Made by a program: the position numbers and the translations under genes
Shown: positions 7,695 through 16,362 of the stretch, one piece after another
Position numbering within the stretch: the first letter of the stretch is position 1
Layout of the letters: every line of letters begins with the position of its first letter
NCBI GenBank assembly: GCA_009861545.1
Contig: VXME01000088.1
Coordinates: 1 to 56,054, forward strand
DNA length: 56,054 nucleotides
Direction: 5' to 3'
Origin: Acidobacteriota bacterium
GTDB lineage: Bacteria; Acidobacteriota; Vicinamibacteria; Vicinamibacterales; UBA8438
Notes under the pieces: generated by a model
What the model was told of the DNA's origin: nothing
The model's database searches: none
Seen by the model: only the letters and a program-made list of their open reading frames with translations

Positions 7695-9314
7695 ATGCCT
7701 GCCGCCCGCCGCCGCGCCCGCCCCAGGGACCGCCGCTCCGGCGCGCCCGTCCCGGCGCCGCATCGCGCTCCCGGCCTCGCCGCACCGCCGGCCAGCGTCT
7801 TCGGCATCCCGCTGGCGCTGGCGCTCGCGCTGCTGCCGATCTCCCTGGTCCCGCGGATCCAGGCGCATCCGGTGCTCGCCCAGTCCTTCTGGAGCGCCGC
7901 GGCCGCGCTGCTGGCATGGCAGGCGGTACTCTTCCTGCTGCGCCGGCGGGAAGAGACCCGGCCCGCGATCGACACGGTCCTGCGCCCGCAGCACTACGTC
8001 CAGGCGGCGGTGCAGCTCTCGGTATTCGCCTACTGGGGCTGGTACTGGCGGCCGGTCTACGACCACGCCTGGCTCCTGGCCGGGCAGCTCGTCTTCGCCT
8101 ACGCCTTCGACCTGCTGCTCGCCTGGTCGCGCCGCGAGCGGTACACGCTGGGCTTCGGACCGTTCCCCATCATCTTCAGCACGAACCTGTTCCTCTGGTT
8201 CCGCGACGACTGGTTCCACCTGCAGTTCCTGATGATCGCGGTGGGGTTCCTCGGCAAGGCGTTCGTGCGGTGGGAGCGCGACGGGCGACGCGTGCACATC
8301 TTCAACCCGTCCGCGTTCTCGCTCGGGCTCTTCTCGGTGGTGCTGATCGCGACCGGCACGACGCCGCTCACCTGGGGCGAGGACATCGCTACGACACTCA
8401 CCCTGGCGCCGCGGATCTACGTGTTCCTCTTCCTCGCGGGCCTGGTCGTGATGTACCGCTTCGCGATCACCCTGGTGGCCGGATCGGCGGCGGTGGTGCT
8501 GTTCGGCCTGAGCGCGCTCTACGCGGCGGCCACCGGAGTGCCCTACTTCATCGACTCCGAGATCCCGACCGCCGTCTTTCTCGGCCTGCACCTGCTGGTC
8601 ACGGACCCGTCCACCTCGCCCCGGACGCCGGTGGGCAAGACCATCTTCGGCGTCCTGTACGGTGTGGGGGTCTTCGTCCTCTATACCCTGCTGGGTGCGT
8701 TCGGGGCGCCCACGTTCTACGACAAGCTGCTGTCCGTACCGCTTCTCAACCTGAGCGTGCGCCGGATAGACCGGGTGGCGGCGGCGCTCGAGACGCGCGC
8801 GTCGCTCGGACGCATCGCCGGGCGCCTGGCGCGGCCGAACGCCAACCTGGCGCAGATGGCGGTCTGGATCGCCTTCTTCGTCGTGATGACCCTGATCGGC
8901 GCCACCGACGGCCGTCATCGGGGCGACACCGTGCCGTTCTGGGAGCAGGCGTGCGCGGAAGGACGGCCGCAGGCCTGCGAGCGGCTCCTGCAGATCGAGG
9001 CATCCTACTGCGTGGACGCCTCGGCCTGGGCCTGCAACGAGCTGGGGCGGCACTACACCGACGGCGCGATCGTCGCGGCGGACGCGGCCTTGGGGCTCGA
9101 CTACTTCTCGCGGGCGTGCGAGCTGCGCTTTCGGCCGGCCTGCCTCAACCTCCTGGCGGAGGTCAGCGCGTACCGGGCGCCGCCGAAGACGCTCGACCTG
9201 CGGCTCCTGTTGCGGGAGGGCGGAAGCAACCTGATGGAGATGTCCGAGGCGGAGTTGCAGACCCGGGCATGCGCGCACGGCTGGACGTTCGCCTGCGACG
9301 AGGCGAGGCGATAG
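7695..9314 (+). CDS. RnfD/NqrB-like membrane protein with Sel1-like C-terminal tail
   Basis: 539 residues. About ten membrane segments span residues 35-400. The core carries the NqrB/RnfD hallmarks HIFNPSAFSLGLFSV and LVTDPSTSPRTPVGKTIFGVLYG, which in the family surround the flavin and quinone sites. After the last helix the protein continues with about 150 cysteine-rich residues made of Sel1-like units (FWEQACAEGRPQACERL, DYFSRACELRFRPACLNL), a mode not found in ordinary RnfD. No other Rnf or Nqr subunit is nearby, so this is a stand-alone homologue. It is followed four bases later by the FGE-like lipoprotein, with which it is probably cotranscribed. Confidence 0.75.
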   Translation: MPAARRRARPRDRRSGAPVPAPHRAPGLAAPPASVFGIPLALALALLPISLVPRIQAHPVLAQSFWSAAAALLAWQAVLFLLRRREETRPAIDTVLRPQHYVQAAVQLSVFAYWGWYWRPVYDHAWLLAGQLVFAYAFDLLLAWSRRERYTLGFGPFPIIFSTNLFLWFRDDWFHLQFLMIAVGFLGKAFVRWERDGRRVHIFNPSAFSLGLFSVVLIATGTTPLTWGEDIATTLTLAPRIYVFLFLAGLVVMYRFAITLVAGSAAVVLFGLSALYAAATGVPYFIDSEIPTAVFLGLHLLVTDPSTSPRTPVGKTIFGVLYGVGVFVLYTLLGAFGAPTFYDKLLSVPLLNLSVRRIDRVAAALETRASLGRIAGRLARPNANLAQMAVWIAFFVVMTLIGATDGRHRGDTVPFWEQACAEGRPQACERLLQIEASYCVDASAWACNELGRHYTDGAIVAADAALGLDYFSRACELRFRPACLNLLAEVSAYRAPPKTLDLRLLLREGGSNLMEMSEAELQTRACAHGWTFACDEARR

Positions 9315-9318
9315 ACAG

Positions 9319-10281
9319 GTGCGCAACCCACTTCACGCGAGCCGGCGCAAGCTCGCCGCAGCGCTGGCGCTCGTCCTCGCCGCGGCCGTCCTCACCGCCG
9401 CCGCGGCCTGCGAACGGCGACCGTCGGGATCGCCTGGCGGGCCGTTGCCGGCGCTGCCGGAGTCACTCGGCGGCTTCCGCGCCGACGCGTGGTTCCTCCC
9501 GGACGACGATCTGCTCGGTTTCGTCGAGATCCCCGCCGGACCGTTCACCATGGGCAGCGACCCGGCCGTCGACCCGCGGGCGTTCGAGAACGAGCGCTGG
9601 TCGACCGGCCGGGCCCAGGGCGCCGTCGATCTTCCCGCGTTCGCCATCGGGCGCTACGAGGTCACCGTGGCGCAGTTCCGCGCCTTCGCCGACGCCGCCG
9701 GCGCCGCGTTCGCGCCGGAAACGCCGCGCGGCTCCCCCGACCACCCGGTCGGTTCCGTCTCCTGGCCCGATGCGCTGGCCTACTGCCGGTGGCTGGAGGC
9801 GACGCTCCAGGAGTGGCCCGACACGCCAGCGGTCCTGCGGCGATGGCTCGACGCCGGTTGGCGCATCACGCTTCCGAGCGAGGCGGAGTGGGAAAAGGCG
9901 GCTCGCGGCGCCGACGGGCGCGTCTACCCGTGGGGCGAGGTCCCGCGACGCGACCGGGCCAACTTCGGCGGCGCGGCCGGCCCGACGCCGGTTGACAGCT
10001 TCGACTGCCCGGAGTGCCCGTTCGGACTCAGCGACATGAGCGGCAACGTTTGGGAGCTCACGCGGAGCCCGTACCAACCCTACCCCTACGACGAGGCAAA
10101 CGACGACGCCGACCTCGCGGCCGATGCGCTCTTCGTCATGCGCGGCGGCTCCTTCATGGAGCCGGAGGGCAACGTACGGGCTGCCGTGCGGGGCGGCGCC
10201 GATCCCGGCGTGCGCCGGCCGTTCATCGGCTTCCGCATCGTCATCACGCCGGCGCCCCGACGGACTCACGGAGCCTCGTAG
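9319..10281 (+). CDS. Formylglycine-generating-enzyme-like (SUMF1/FGE) lipoprotein
   Basis: 320 residues from a GTG start. Residues 1-31 are a hydrophobic leader ending LTAAAAC, a plausible lipobox, so the protein is likely anchored and periplasmic. The rest is the FGE-sulfatase fold: GFVEIPAGPFTMGSDP, YEVTVAQFRAFADAAG, PSEAEWEKAARGADGRVYPWG, GLSDMSGNVWELT and VMRGGSF. Members include sulfatase-activating enzymes, EgtB and non-catalytic partners; the two active-site Cys of true FGE are not evident. The gene starts four bases after the RnfD-like gene, so a joint membrane function is likely. Confidence 0.8.
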   Translation: MRNPLHASRRKLAAALALVLAAAVLTAAAACERRPSGSPGGPLPALPESLGGFRADAWFLPDDDLLGFVEIPAGPFTMGSDPAVDPRAFENERWSTGRAQGAVDLPAFAIGRYEVTVAQFRAFADAAGAAFAPETPRGSPDHPVGSVSWPDALAYCRWLEATLQEWPDTPAVLRRWLDAGWRITLPSEAEWEKAARGADGRVYPWGEVPRRDRANFGGAAGPTPVDSFDCPECPFGLSDMSGNVWELTRSPYQPYPYDEANDDADLAADALFVMRGGSFMEPEGNVRAAVRGGADPGVRRPFIGFRIVITPAPRRTHGAS

Positions 10282-10326
10282 CACTGCGGCGCGCGAGCAC
10301 TCCCATCCATATCGACGACGTCCGGA

Positions 10327-10647
10327 TCATCGCGCGCCGTCGAGAGCAGACGACTGGTCCCGTTCTTCCTGGCGGCCGCGCAACACGCCGACATCGTCGG
10401 AAAGACCGGCGACTCGAGTGTCGAGCCTCCCAACCTGTACTTCGAGCGCCGCAACTCGGGTGTCGAGCCCGGCCACCTTGGCAACGAGGTCCGTAACCGT
10501 GTTGGCGACCCCGCTGACCTTGGCGTCGAGCGCAGTGACCTTGGTATCGAGCCCCTTCACCGTAATCACGAGCCACACGAGCGCCACCAGCATGCCGGCC
10601 CCAACCACCTGGCCGTCGAGGGTCAGCATCCGGAACAGATCCGCCAT
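10327..10647 (-). CDS. Membrane-anchored coiled-coil protein
   Basis: 106 residues from ATG 10647 (a GTG at 10683 would add 12). One N-terminal membrane helix (VVGAGMLVALVWLVITV) is followed by about 70 residues of near-perfect heptads: LDTKVTALDAKVSGVANTV, LDTRVAALEVQVGRLDTRV. The repeated LDxKV/LDxRV units suggest expansion by duplication. Such short anchored coiled coils are common and have no assigned role. It lies just downstream of the PEGA lipoprotein pair on the same strand but 69 or more bases away. Confidence 0.6.
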   Translation of the reverse strand: MADLFRMLTLDGQVVGAGMLVALVWLVITVKGLDTKVTALDAKVSGVANTVTDLVAKVAGLDTRVAALEVQVGRLDTRVAGLSDDVGVLRGRQEERDQSSALDGAR

Positions 10648-10715
10648 GTCTTCACGATAGCGTAAAACCGTGCCGCCAGTCACGTGCTGCTCGAGCGCTC
10701 ATCAATCCCAGCCGG

Positions 10716-11336
10716 TCAGGCGACGGACCCTGTCCGCATGCTGCCTCGGTATGAGCCGGTTGCGTGACCCGGGTTTCGTAGTCGTCGGCGCGCCGGCGGG
10801 ACGCGCCCACGGGTCACGTCCTGGTTCGGCGCTCTCCTCATTCGCGGCCCGGATGGGAGTAAGCCTTGTACGTACCAGACTTGGTCGCTTGTAGCCGCCA
10901 CCGGACCCGACGTCCTGCAACCACCCCAGAACCCCGTACATCGCCATGGCGCCATCGCCATGGCGCCGACCCACTGCCCGACCCCGTAGTCATTGAACGG
11001 GACGCCCGCCAACAGCACGTTGCCGGCAATCCAACCGCTGCGCGAGCGCTCCAGCGGCAGCGTGGCCGGCTCGTAGCCGTCCTTCTCCAATCGCAGCTCG
11101 AGGTCTGGATCGCGGCGCGGAACGTCGACGAAGGCGGGCGTCACACCCACCGGGGCATCGTTCACGTACAACTGCGCTCCGGGCGGCTCCGACGCGACAG
11201 CCACGCGCTGCGTCGAGCCGTTGATGACGGTGGCGCACCCGGAGGAGGCCAGGCAGGCCGCCAGCAGCACGCACGACACGCGGCAAGGCACCGCCGACGC
11301 TATGAGCCAAGCGTTCGGCGGCAGATTCGAATCCAT
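10716..11336 (-). CDS. PEGA-domain lipoprotein with shifted C-terminus
   Basis: 206 residues as read. The start at 11336 has AGGAGG upstream. The leader ends LASSGC, a lipobox. One PEGA module follows (VASEPPGAQLYVNDAPVGVTP ... LRLEKDGYEPATLPL). After residue about 125 the frame changes character: a perfect 14-bp tandem duplication at 10940-10967 displaces the frame. Removing one unit gives a continuation ending LQDVGSGGGYKRPS, which parallels TDLGTGAAWKFPE in the neighbouring paralogue; the stop would then be at 10702. The present C-terminus, rich in Arg and Pro, is probably an artefact of that mutation. It lies 14 bases after its paralogue, in one operon. Confidence 0.65.
   Translation of the reverse strand: MDSNLPPNAWLIASAVPCRVSCVLLAACLASSGCATVINGSTQRVAVASEPPGAQLYVNDAPVGVTPAFVDVPRRDPDLELRLEKDGYEPATLPLERSRSGWIAGNVLLAGVPFNDYGVGQWVGAMAMAPWRCTGFWGGCRTSGPVAATSDQVWYVQGLLPSGPRMRRAPNQDVTRGRVPPARRRLRNPGHATGSYRGSMRTGSVA
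10940..10967. repeat. Perfect 14-bp tandem duplication
   Basis: ATCGCCATGGCGCC occurs twice without a gap. Fourteen is not a multiple of three, so gain or loss of one unit changes the frame of the PEGA lipoprotein. Comparison with the paralogue favours the one-unit state as ancestral. Confidence 0.85.
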
Positions 11337-11350
11337 CTCGACATACCTCC

Positions 11351-11890
11351 TCAGGGCTCTACTTCCACTTCGCCGTTCACACCGACCAGAGCGTGAGCCG
11401 CGACTTCGGCCGCGGGCTCGAGCGCGGCCCCTGCTCTTTCCGGGAACTTCCAGGCCGCGCCCGTTCCGAGGTCGGTAACAATGGTCAGAATCGCCCCCGA
11501 CAACCAGTACGAGCCTGCAACGACAAAAGGGGCCGCCAACAGCAAGCTGCCGGCCAGCCAGGCGCTAGGCCCGCGCGGCATCCGAACTTCCTCGGAATGA
11601 AAGCCGCTCTTCTCGAGCCGAAGCACCGTGCCGCCGCGGTTCACAGTCACGACATCCGGAGTAACACCCACGGGTTCATCGTTGGCGAAGATTTGCGCCC
11701 CGGGCGGCTCCGACGTCACGATCACGTGTTGCGTGCGTCCGTGATGCATGCTCGCGCATCCGACAGAGGAGACAAGCACCACCGCGAGCAACGCCGCACG
11801 TCCGAGTGCACGAGTCGCGAGAACCCGGAGCGCGTGCCATGTCTGCCCACCGCCCGCCGGTCTCACCTCGAGCAACCGATGTCGGCTCAT
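11351..11890 (-). CDS. PEGA-domain lipoprotein (intact paralogue)
   Basis: 179 residues from ATG 11890 (ATG 11902 is also possible). A hydrophobic leader ends LVSSVGC, a lipobox. The PEGA module follows (VTSEPPGAQIFANDEPVGVTPDVV, LRLEKSGFHSEEVRM), then two hydrophobic stretches and the motif VTDLGTGAAWKFPE near the end. PEGA domains are surface or periplasmic beta-sandwiches, often with a carbohydrate or cell-envelope role. The next gene, 14 bases downstream, is a degraded copy of the same layout. Confidence 0.75.
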   Translation of the reverse strand: MSRHRLLEVRPAGGGQTWHALRVLATRALGRAALLAVVLVSSVGCASMHHGRTQHVIVTSEPPGAQIFANDEPVGVTPDVVTVNRGGTVLRLEKSGFHSEEVRMPRGPSAWLAGSLLLAAPFVVAGSYWLSGAILTIVTDLGTGAAWKFPERAGAALEPAAEVAAHALVGVNGEVEVEP

Positions 11891-12265
11891 CTCACACCCC
11901 ATACACGTCCAGTCCGATTCCCACTGGCGCCATGTCGCCAGCCAGTTCCACCGCCGTCCCATCTGTGCCTCCACATTGCCGATTCGAACAAACGAGGCAG
12001 CATGCACGATGCCAAGCGCACGGTGGCGGATACAAGTAACTCCATTTACATGGGTTACAGGATTTCGTCGCGGATGAGGCGGTGCCGAGTGATCGTGTGT
12101 TGATCTACACAACGGACATGTAATGTGCGCCCATCGTCATTCTGCGTACATCTGTATCAGCGCCCCCGAACGAGCGGGTCGCCAAGGGCGTCAAGCGCCT
12201 GCGGGTGTCGGCGACTGGATCGGACCTGGAAATCCGGGGGCAGCTCCGCGGTCAGGAGGTCGTGG
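11891..12265. other. Gap with comparatively low GC
   Basis: No convincing gene on either strand. The stretch is visibly richer in A and T than the flanks and should hold the promoter of the PEGA pair. An imperfect inverted repeat (GTAAC-TCCATTTACATGG-GTTAC, 12036-12058) could be a regulator site. Promoter boxes cannot be placed with confidence. Confidence 0.4.
12036..12058. promoter_or_regulatory. Imperfect inverted repeat upstream of the PEGA operon
   Basis: GTAACTCCAT, TTAC, ATGGGTTAC: arms of ten and nine bases with one bulge, in an AT-richer stretch 146 bases before the lipoprotein start. Possible operator; no regulator can be tied to it. Confidence 0.3.
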
Positions 12266-13813
12266 TCAGGCCGATGTCTTGGACGGGTCCGTCAGCCGCG
12301 CGAGCAGCTCGGGGTCGATGTGCCGCTTGATTGTCCGGCGGTCCAGCTCCAGACGGCGCGCCGTCTCCTGGTAGCTGCCGGTGCGCGCGTAGACGATGGT
12401 GCAGTAGCGCCGCAGGACCTCCTCTGCGGTGAGTCTTCCGTCACCCAACTGCGCCGCGAGATCGTCGGCCGGCCCGCGCGAGGGCGCCGCGGGCGGGCGG
12501 TACTCCTTGCGCACCAGCACGTTGCGGACGCACTGCTCCAGCTCGCGGACGTTGCCGGGCCACGCGTAGTCGGGGCCGAGGTCGCGCGCGACGCACACCA
12601 GCACCTCATCGGCGAGCTCGGCGGCGCCGTCGGGACCGACCACGCGCTCGCTGACGAACACCACCAGGTTGCGCAGCTCATCGGGCGCGTCGTGAAGCTG
12701 CTCCCGCAGCGACGGGGTGACGATCAGATCCGCGCAGAGACGGTAGTAGAGGTCCTCGCGGAACCGGCCGGCTTGCATCTCGGCCGCCAGGTCGCGGTTG
12801 GTGGCGGCGATCAGCCTGCCCTGGAAGGCACGCGGCGCGGTCTCGCCGATACGCGCGAACTCGCGGGTCTGCAAGACGCGCAGCAGCTTGACCTGGATCG
12901 CGGCGTCGATCTCCCCCACCTCGTCGAGCAGCACCGCGCCGAACGGCGGGCACGCCTCGAGCCAGCCGACGCGATCCTGGACCGCACCCGTGAAGGCGCC
13001 CCTGCGGTGGCCGAACAGCTCCGATTCGATGATCGTGGGCGACAGCGCCGACACGTTCAGGGCGTGGAACGCCCCGTCGAGGGTCGCCGTGAACGTCTCC
13101 CGCTCGGGGTCGAACGGGATGTAGCGCGACAGGCCGATCGCCCGCGCGACAAGCTCCTTGCCGGTCCCTGACGGGCCGGTGATCAGCGTCGTCACGTCGT
13201 GCATCCGGTCGTAGAGCCAGCGCCAGTACCGCCGCATGTCGTGGGTGAAGATCGATTGCCATACGGCGGCGCGCAGACGGGCCGCGGGCGCGGAGGCTCC
13301 GACGATGTGCCGGTGGATGAGGTGAAAGGCGCGCCGGACCTGGTAGAAGCAGGCGAACAGGTGCGCAGGATCGACGCGCTGCGGCAGGGACAGCCGATCC
13401 GCGAGGAGGAAGTGATCGAGATCACGCCGGAACGCCCGGTAGCACGCCACCCGCCGTTTGGCCCGTTCCGGGTCGAGGTGGAGCTCGTGCAGCGGCTCGG
13501 CGTAACGCTGGTACAGGGTAAAGATGACAAGCGACGCATAGAGGCGCAGCTCGTCGGTGGTCGCGGACGGACGGCGCAGCAGGCGCTCCCGGGCGTCGCG
13601 CGCCGCTCGCTCGGCGACCACGCCGACGCTCTCCAGACCGGAGCTCACCGTCCCCGGCTCCGTGCGCAGGCTCCAGACCGCGCCGGCGGGAGCGTGGTCG
13701 GGACCGAGAATCTCCCGTTCGCCCTCGACGAAGGCCGGCGAGAACGGGTTGCAGTCGGCGAGCCGCGCCAGCGACTCGATGGCGCGGCGTTCCTCGGTTC
13801 GGAAAAGCGGCAT
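12266..13813 (-). CDS. Sigma-54-dependent transcription activator with unrecognised N-terminal domain
   Basis: 515 residues. Residues 1-200 are mostly helical and match no receiver, PAS, GAF or ACT pattern I know. The AAA+ domain follows: Walker A GPSGTGKELVA near 213, GHRRGAFTGAV near 268 (the sigma-54-contacting loop), Walker B AVLLDEVGEID, and AATNRDLAAEM. The C-terminus has a Fis-type helix-turn-helix (YQETARRLELDRRTIKRHI, about 480-500). It is therefore an enhancer-binding activator, sensing an unknown signal through the N-terminus. It lies downstream of lldP on the same strand, 269 bases away. I found no -24/-12 promoter in front of lldP, so the target is unclear. Confidence 0.85.
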   Translation of the reverse strand: MPLFRTEERRAIESLARLADCNPFSPAFVEGEREILGPDHAPAGAVWSLRTEPGTVSSGLESVGVVAERAARDARERLLRRPSATTDELRLYASLVIFTLYQRYAEPLHELHLDPERAKRRVACYRAFRRDLDHFLLADRLSLPQRVDPAHLFACFYQVRRAFHLIHRHIVGASAPAARLRAAVWQSIFTHDMRRYWRWLYDRMHDVTTLITGPSGTGKELVARAIGLSRYIPFDPERETFTATLDGAFHALNVSALSPTIIESELFGHRRGAFTGAVQDRVGWLEACPPFGAVLLDEVGEIDAAIQVKLLRVLQTREFARIGETAPRAFQGRLIAATNRDLAAEMQAGRFREDLYYRLCADLIVTPSLREQLHDAPDELRNLVVFVSERVVGPDGAAELADEVLVCVARDLGPDYAWPGNVRELEQCVRNVLVRKEYRPPAAPSRGPADDLAAQLGDGRLTAEEVLRRYCTIVYARTGSYQETARRLELDRRTIKRHIDPELLARLTDPSKTSA

Positions 13814-14017
13814 GATGCGGGGAACCGACCGGCTACGGGGCAGGCGGCGCCAACCGCCCTGCCCCGCAGCCGCGATGCGCACGGACCGGCTGCCCGGAGA
13901 CCGTTCCCTTCCGGACCCGCTCTCCGCCCAGCCAGCGCCCCGAAACGCCTCTCCGGTTAGGCGTTTCGGCCCATCCCCTCCGCCCCATGACCTTGCGTCG
14001 TAGAACTTCGCTTCGCT

Positions 14018-14041
14018 GCGTTCTGCGGCGCAAGCTCCCAG
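14018..14041 (-). repeat. Dispersed hairpin repeat, fragment G
   Basis: GCGTTCTGCGGCGCAAGCTCCCAG resembles the CTAG-proximal hairpin arm of the repeat family with several substitutions. With GCGTCGTAGAAC at 13996-14007 it can form an imperfect stem. It lies in the 269-base gap between lldP and the sigma-54 activator. Confidence 0.35.
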
Positions 14042-14082
14042 CCCTTCGCCCGCAGTCCTGACCCGTTCCGGGCGGCAGCCGA

Positions 14083-15714
14083 CTACGGCATCGGCACGAG
14101 CTGCGGCAGCACGTAGGCGAACATCATCGTCACGATCCCCATGAACACGGCGAGGATGATGCTGTGCCGAAGCGTGATCCGGAACAGCCGGCCCTCCTCG
14201 GACGACGCCATGCCGGTGGCGGCCACCGCCACCGCGATGCTCTGCAGCGAGATCATCTTGCCCATGACCCCGGTGGCCGAGTTGGTCGAGGCGGTGAGGA
14301 TCGGATTCAGCTCGAGCGTGTTGGCGGTCACCGTCTGCAGCGTGCCGAAGAGCGCGTTCGACGCGGTGTCGCTGCCGGTCAGGAAGACCCCCGTCCAGCC
14401 GAGCATCGCGCTGAAGAACGGGAACACCGCCCCGGTGGCCGCGAAGGCGAGCCCGAGGGTGGTGGTCATGCCGGCGTAGTTCATGACGTAGGCCACCGCC
14501 AGCACGGACGCGATGGTCAGCAGCGGCATCCGCAACTGCGTCAGCACCGCCTTGACGATCTCGACGAAGCGGGCCGGCGACATGCCGAGGACGAGAGACG
14601 CCGCGAACGCGGCCAGGAAGCAGGACGTTCCGGCAGCCGAGAGCCAGTTGAAATTGTAGGACGCCGCGTACGGCAACGCCTCCGGGGTCAGCGGCGGCAG
14701 GCGCATGATCGTGTTGTGCAGCCCCGGCACGTCGAACTGCACGCTGACCAGGTTCAGCACGCCCTGGATCGGCGGATAGCGCCACGCCAGGACGAAGACG
14801 ACGAGCAGGATGTACGGCACCCACGCCCCGACGAGCTGGCCGGCGGTGTAGGTCTTGTGCTGCTTGACGACCTCGACGTCGCCCTCCAGCCGGAACACCT
14901 GCGCCGGCTTCCAGGCCTTCATCACGAGCACCATCGCCACCAGGGCGGCGATCGCGGCCAGGATGGCCGCCACTTCCGGCCCGACGGTGTTGGACACCAG
15001 GATCAGCACGCCCGCGAAAGCGAGCGAGCAGGCCGCGATGGGCGGCAGCACCTCGGCCGAGCGCTTCACGCCGGACATGACGACGACCATGTAGGCCGGG
15101 ATGACGATGGCGATCAGGCCGCACAGCCGTCCGGTCATCGAGCTCAACGCGGCCTCCGGCAGACCGGTGACGTTGGCCAACGTGACGACGGGGATACCGA
15201 GGGACCCGAAGGCGACCGGCGCGGTGTTGGCGAGCAGGCAGATGAACGCCGCGTAGAACGGGGGGAATCCGAGCCCGGTCAGCATCGCCGCGGCTACCGC
15301 CACCGGGGTGCCGAACCCGGCCGCCCCCTCGATGAAGGCGCCGAAGGCGAAGCCGATCAGCACCGCCTGCAGGCGGCGGTCATCGGACAGGGCGCCGATG
15401 GAGTCCTTGATGATCTCGAACTTGCCGGTATCCAGGGTCACCCGGTAGAGAATCAGCGACGCAATGACGATCCAGCCGATGGGAAACAGCCCGAACGCGG
15501 CGCCGTGGACCATCGACGCGGCGGCCTGCGGAACGGGCATGCCGTACACGCCGATCGCCAGCACGAGCGCGGCGCCGAGCCCGCTCAGGCCGGCTACCCA
15601 ACTGGGTTTCCGCCTGACCCCCAGCAGGTAGAAGAGAACGCCCAGCGGAATGGCCGAGATGAGCGTCGAGTAGACGAGGCTTTCAGCGACCGGCGTGTAG
15701 TTGTGTTCCCACAT
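14083..15714 (-). CDS. lldP: L-lactate permease
   Basis: 543 residues, the normal length for LctP/LldP proton/lactate symporters (also glycolate). About 13 membrane helices are present, with family blocks GFAFGAFIEGAAGFGTPVAV, LLANTAPVAFGSLGIPV, FPFFSAMLGWTGVFLTGSDTASN and NSATGVMGKMISLQSIAVA. ATG 15714 (MWEHNYTP) is chosen since family members begin just before the first helix. No lactate dehydrogenase or lldR lies next to it. The nearest regulator is the sigma-54 activator downstream, and a functional link between them is only a guess. Confidence 0.93.
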   Translation of the reverse strand: MWEHNYTPVAESLVYSTLISAIPLGVLFYLLGVRRKPSWVAGLSGLGAALVLAIGVYGMPVPQAAASMVHGAAFGLFPIGWIVIASLILYRVTLDTGKFEIIKDSIGALSDDRRLQAVLIGFAFGAFIEGAAGFGTPVAVAAAMLTGLGFPPFYAAFICLLANTAPVAFGSLGIPVVTLANVTGLPEAALSSMTGRLCGLIAIVIPAYMVVVMSGVKRSAEVLPPIAACSLAFAGVLILVSNTVGPEVAAILAAIAALVAMVLVMKAWKPAQVFRLEGDVEVVKQHKTYTAGQLVGAWVPYILLVVFVLAWRYPPIQGVLNLVSVQFDVPGLHNTIMRLPPLTPEALPYAASYNFNWLSAAGTSCFLAAFAASLVLGMSPARFVEIVKAVLTQLRMPLLTIASVLAVAYVMNYAGMTTTLGLAFAATGAVFPFFSAMLGWTGVFLTGSDTASNALFGTLQTVTANTLELNPILTASTNSATGVMGKMISLQSIAVAVAATGMASSEEGRLFRITLRHSIILAVFMGIVTMMFAYVLPQLVPMP

Positions 15715-15876
15715 GCGGCGAGACTGTAGCACACGAACGCCGCCGCGCCGCCCACAATCGCCGACCGCGAACGGCCCCGCGCCCGCGACCGAACGCGTAC
15801 GACGGCGCGAACGCCGCTGCTCCCGCCGGACGGAGGGCTGCTATCCTACTCACGTTTCTTCCCCGGAGCTTCAGGA

Positions 15877-16350
15877 ATGCCCCAACGCCACTGGTTGATG
15901 AAATGCGAGCCGGCCGCCTACGCGATAGACGACCTGGAACGCGACGGCCGGACCTGCTGGGAAGGGGTGCGCAACTTCCAGGCGCGCAACTTCATGCGCG
16001 ACGTGATGCAGGAGGGTGACGGCGTCCTGTTCTACGCGTCGAACGCGGACCCGTCGGGGGTCAGCGGGCTCGCCTCGATCTGCCGCACCGGCTACCCCGA
16101 CCACTACGCGTGGCAGGCCGGCCACAAGTACTTCGACGCCCGCAGCACGGAGGCCAAGCCGGTCTGGTACATGGTGGACGTCGCGTTCGTCGAGCGGTTC
16201 CCCGCCACCATCTCCCTCGCGACCCTGAAGAAGACGCCGGGCCTCGAGGAGATGATGGTGACGAAGAAAGGCAGCCGCCTCTCCGTCCAGCCGGTCACGC
16301 CGGCCGAGTACGACATCGTCGCCGCGCTCGGCCGGCGCAAATCGGCGTGA
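15877..16350 (+). CDS. EVE-domain protein
   Basis: 157 residues forming one complete EVE domain, as in thymocyte nuclear protein 1: HWLMKCEPAAYAIDDLER, WEGVRNFQARNFMRDVMQEGDGVLFYASN, GLASI, AWYMVDVAFVE-like strand and LSVQPVTPAEYDIVAAL. EVE is a PUA-like fold that binds modified bases in DNA or RNA; stand-alone housekeeping versions are common. The ATG at 15877 has AGGA just upstream, and a TATCCT -10-like box precedes it by about 30 bases. It is divergent from lldP and converges on the serine hydrolase, with 12 bases between stops. Confidence 0.88.
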   Translation: MPQRHWLMKCEPAAYAIDDLERDGRTCWEGVRNFQARNFMRDVMQEGDGVLFYASNADPSGVSGLASICRTGYPDHYAWQAGHKYFDARSTEAKPVWYMVDVAFVERFPATISLATLKKTPGLEEMMVTKKGSRLSVQPVTPAEYDIVAALGRRKSA

Positions 16351-16362
16351 GGCGCCGATCGG

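Noticed and set aside
10340-10650. Alternating short repeats that could suggest a CRISPR or minisatellite
   Set aside because: They are heptad codons of a coiled-coil protein, imperfect and without spacers of constant size.
13814-15124. N-terminal extension of the sigma-54 activator frame into lldP
   Set aside because: The frame stays open upstream but overlaps lldP in another frame; the activator begins naturally at 13813 (MPLFRTEERR).
14164-15729. Open frame of about 520 codons antisense to lldP
   Set aside because: Translation is a His/Arg/Gln-rich string with no hydrophobic helices; lldP on the other strand is unmistakable.
12690-15860. Sigma-54 promoter near lldP
   Set aside because: I looked on both strands for TGGC...TTGC with correct spacing between the activator and lldP and upstream of lldP; none was found.
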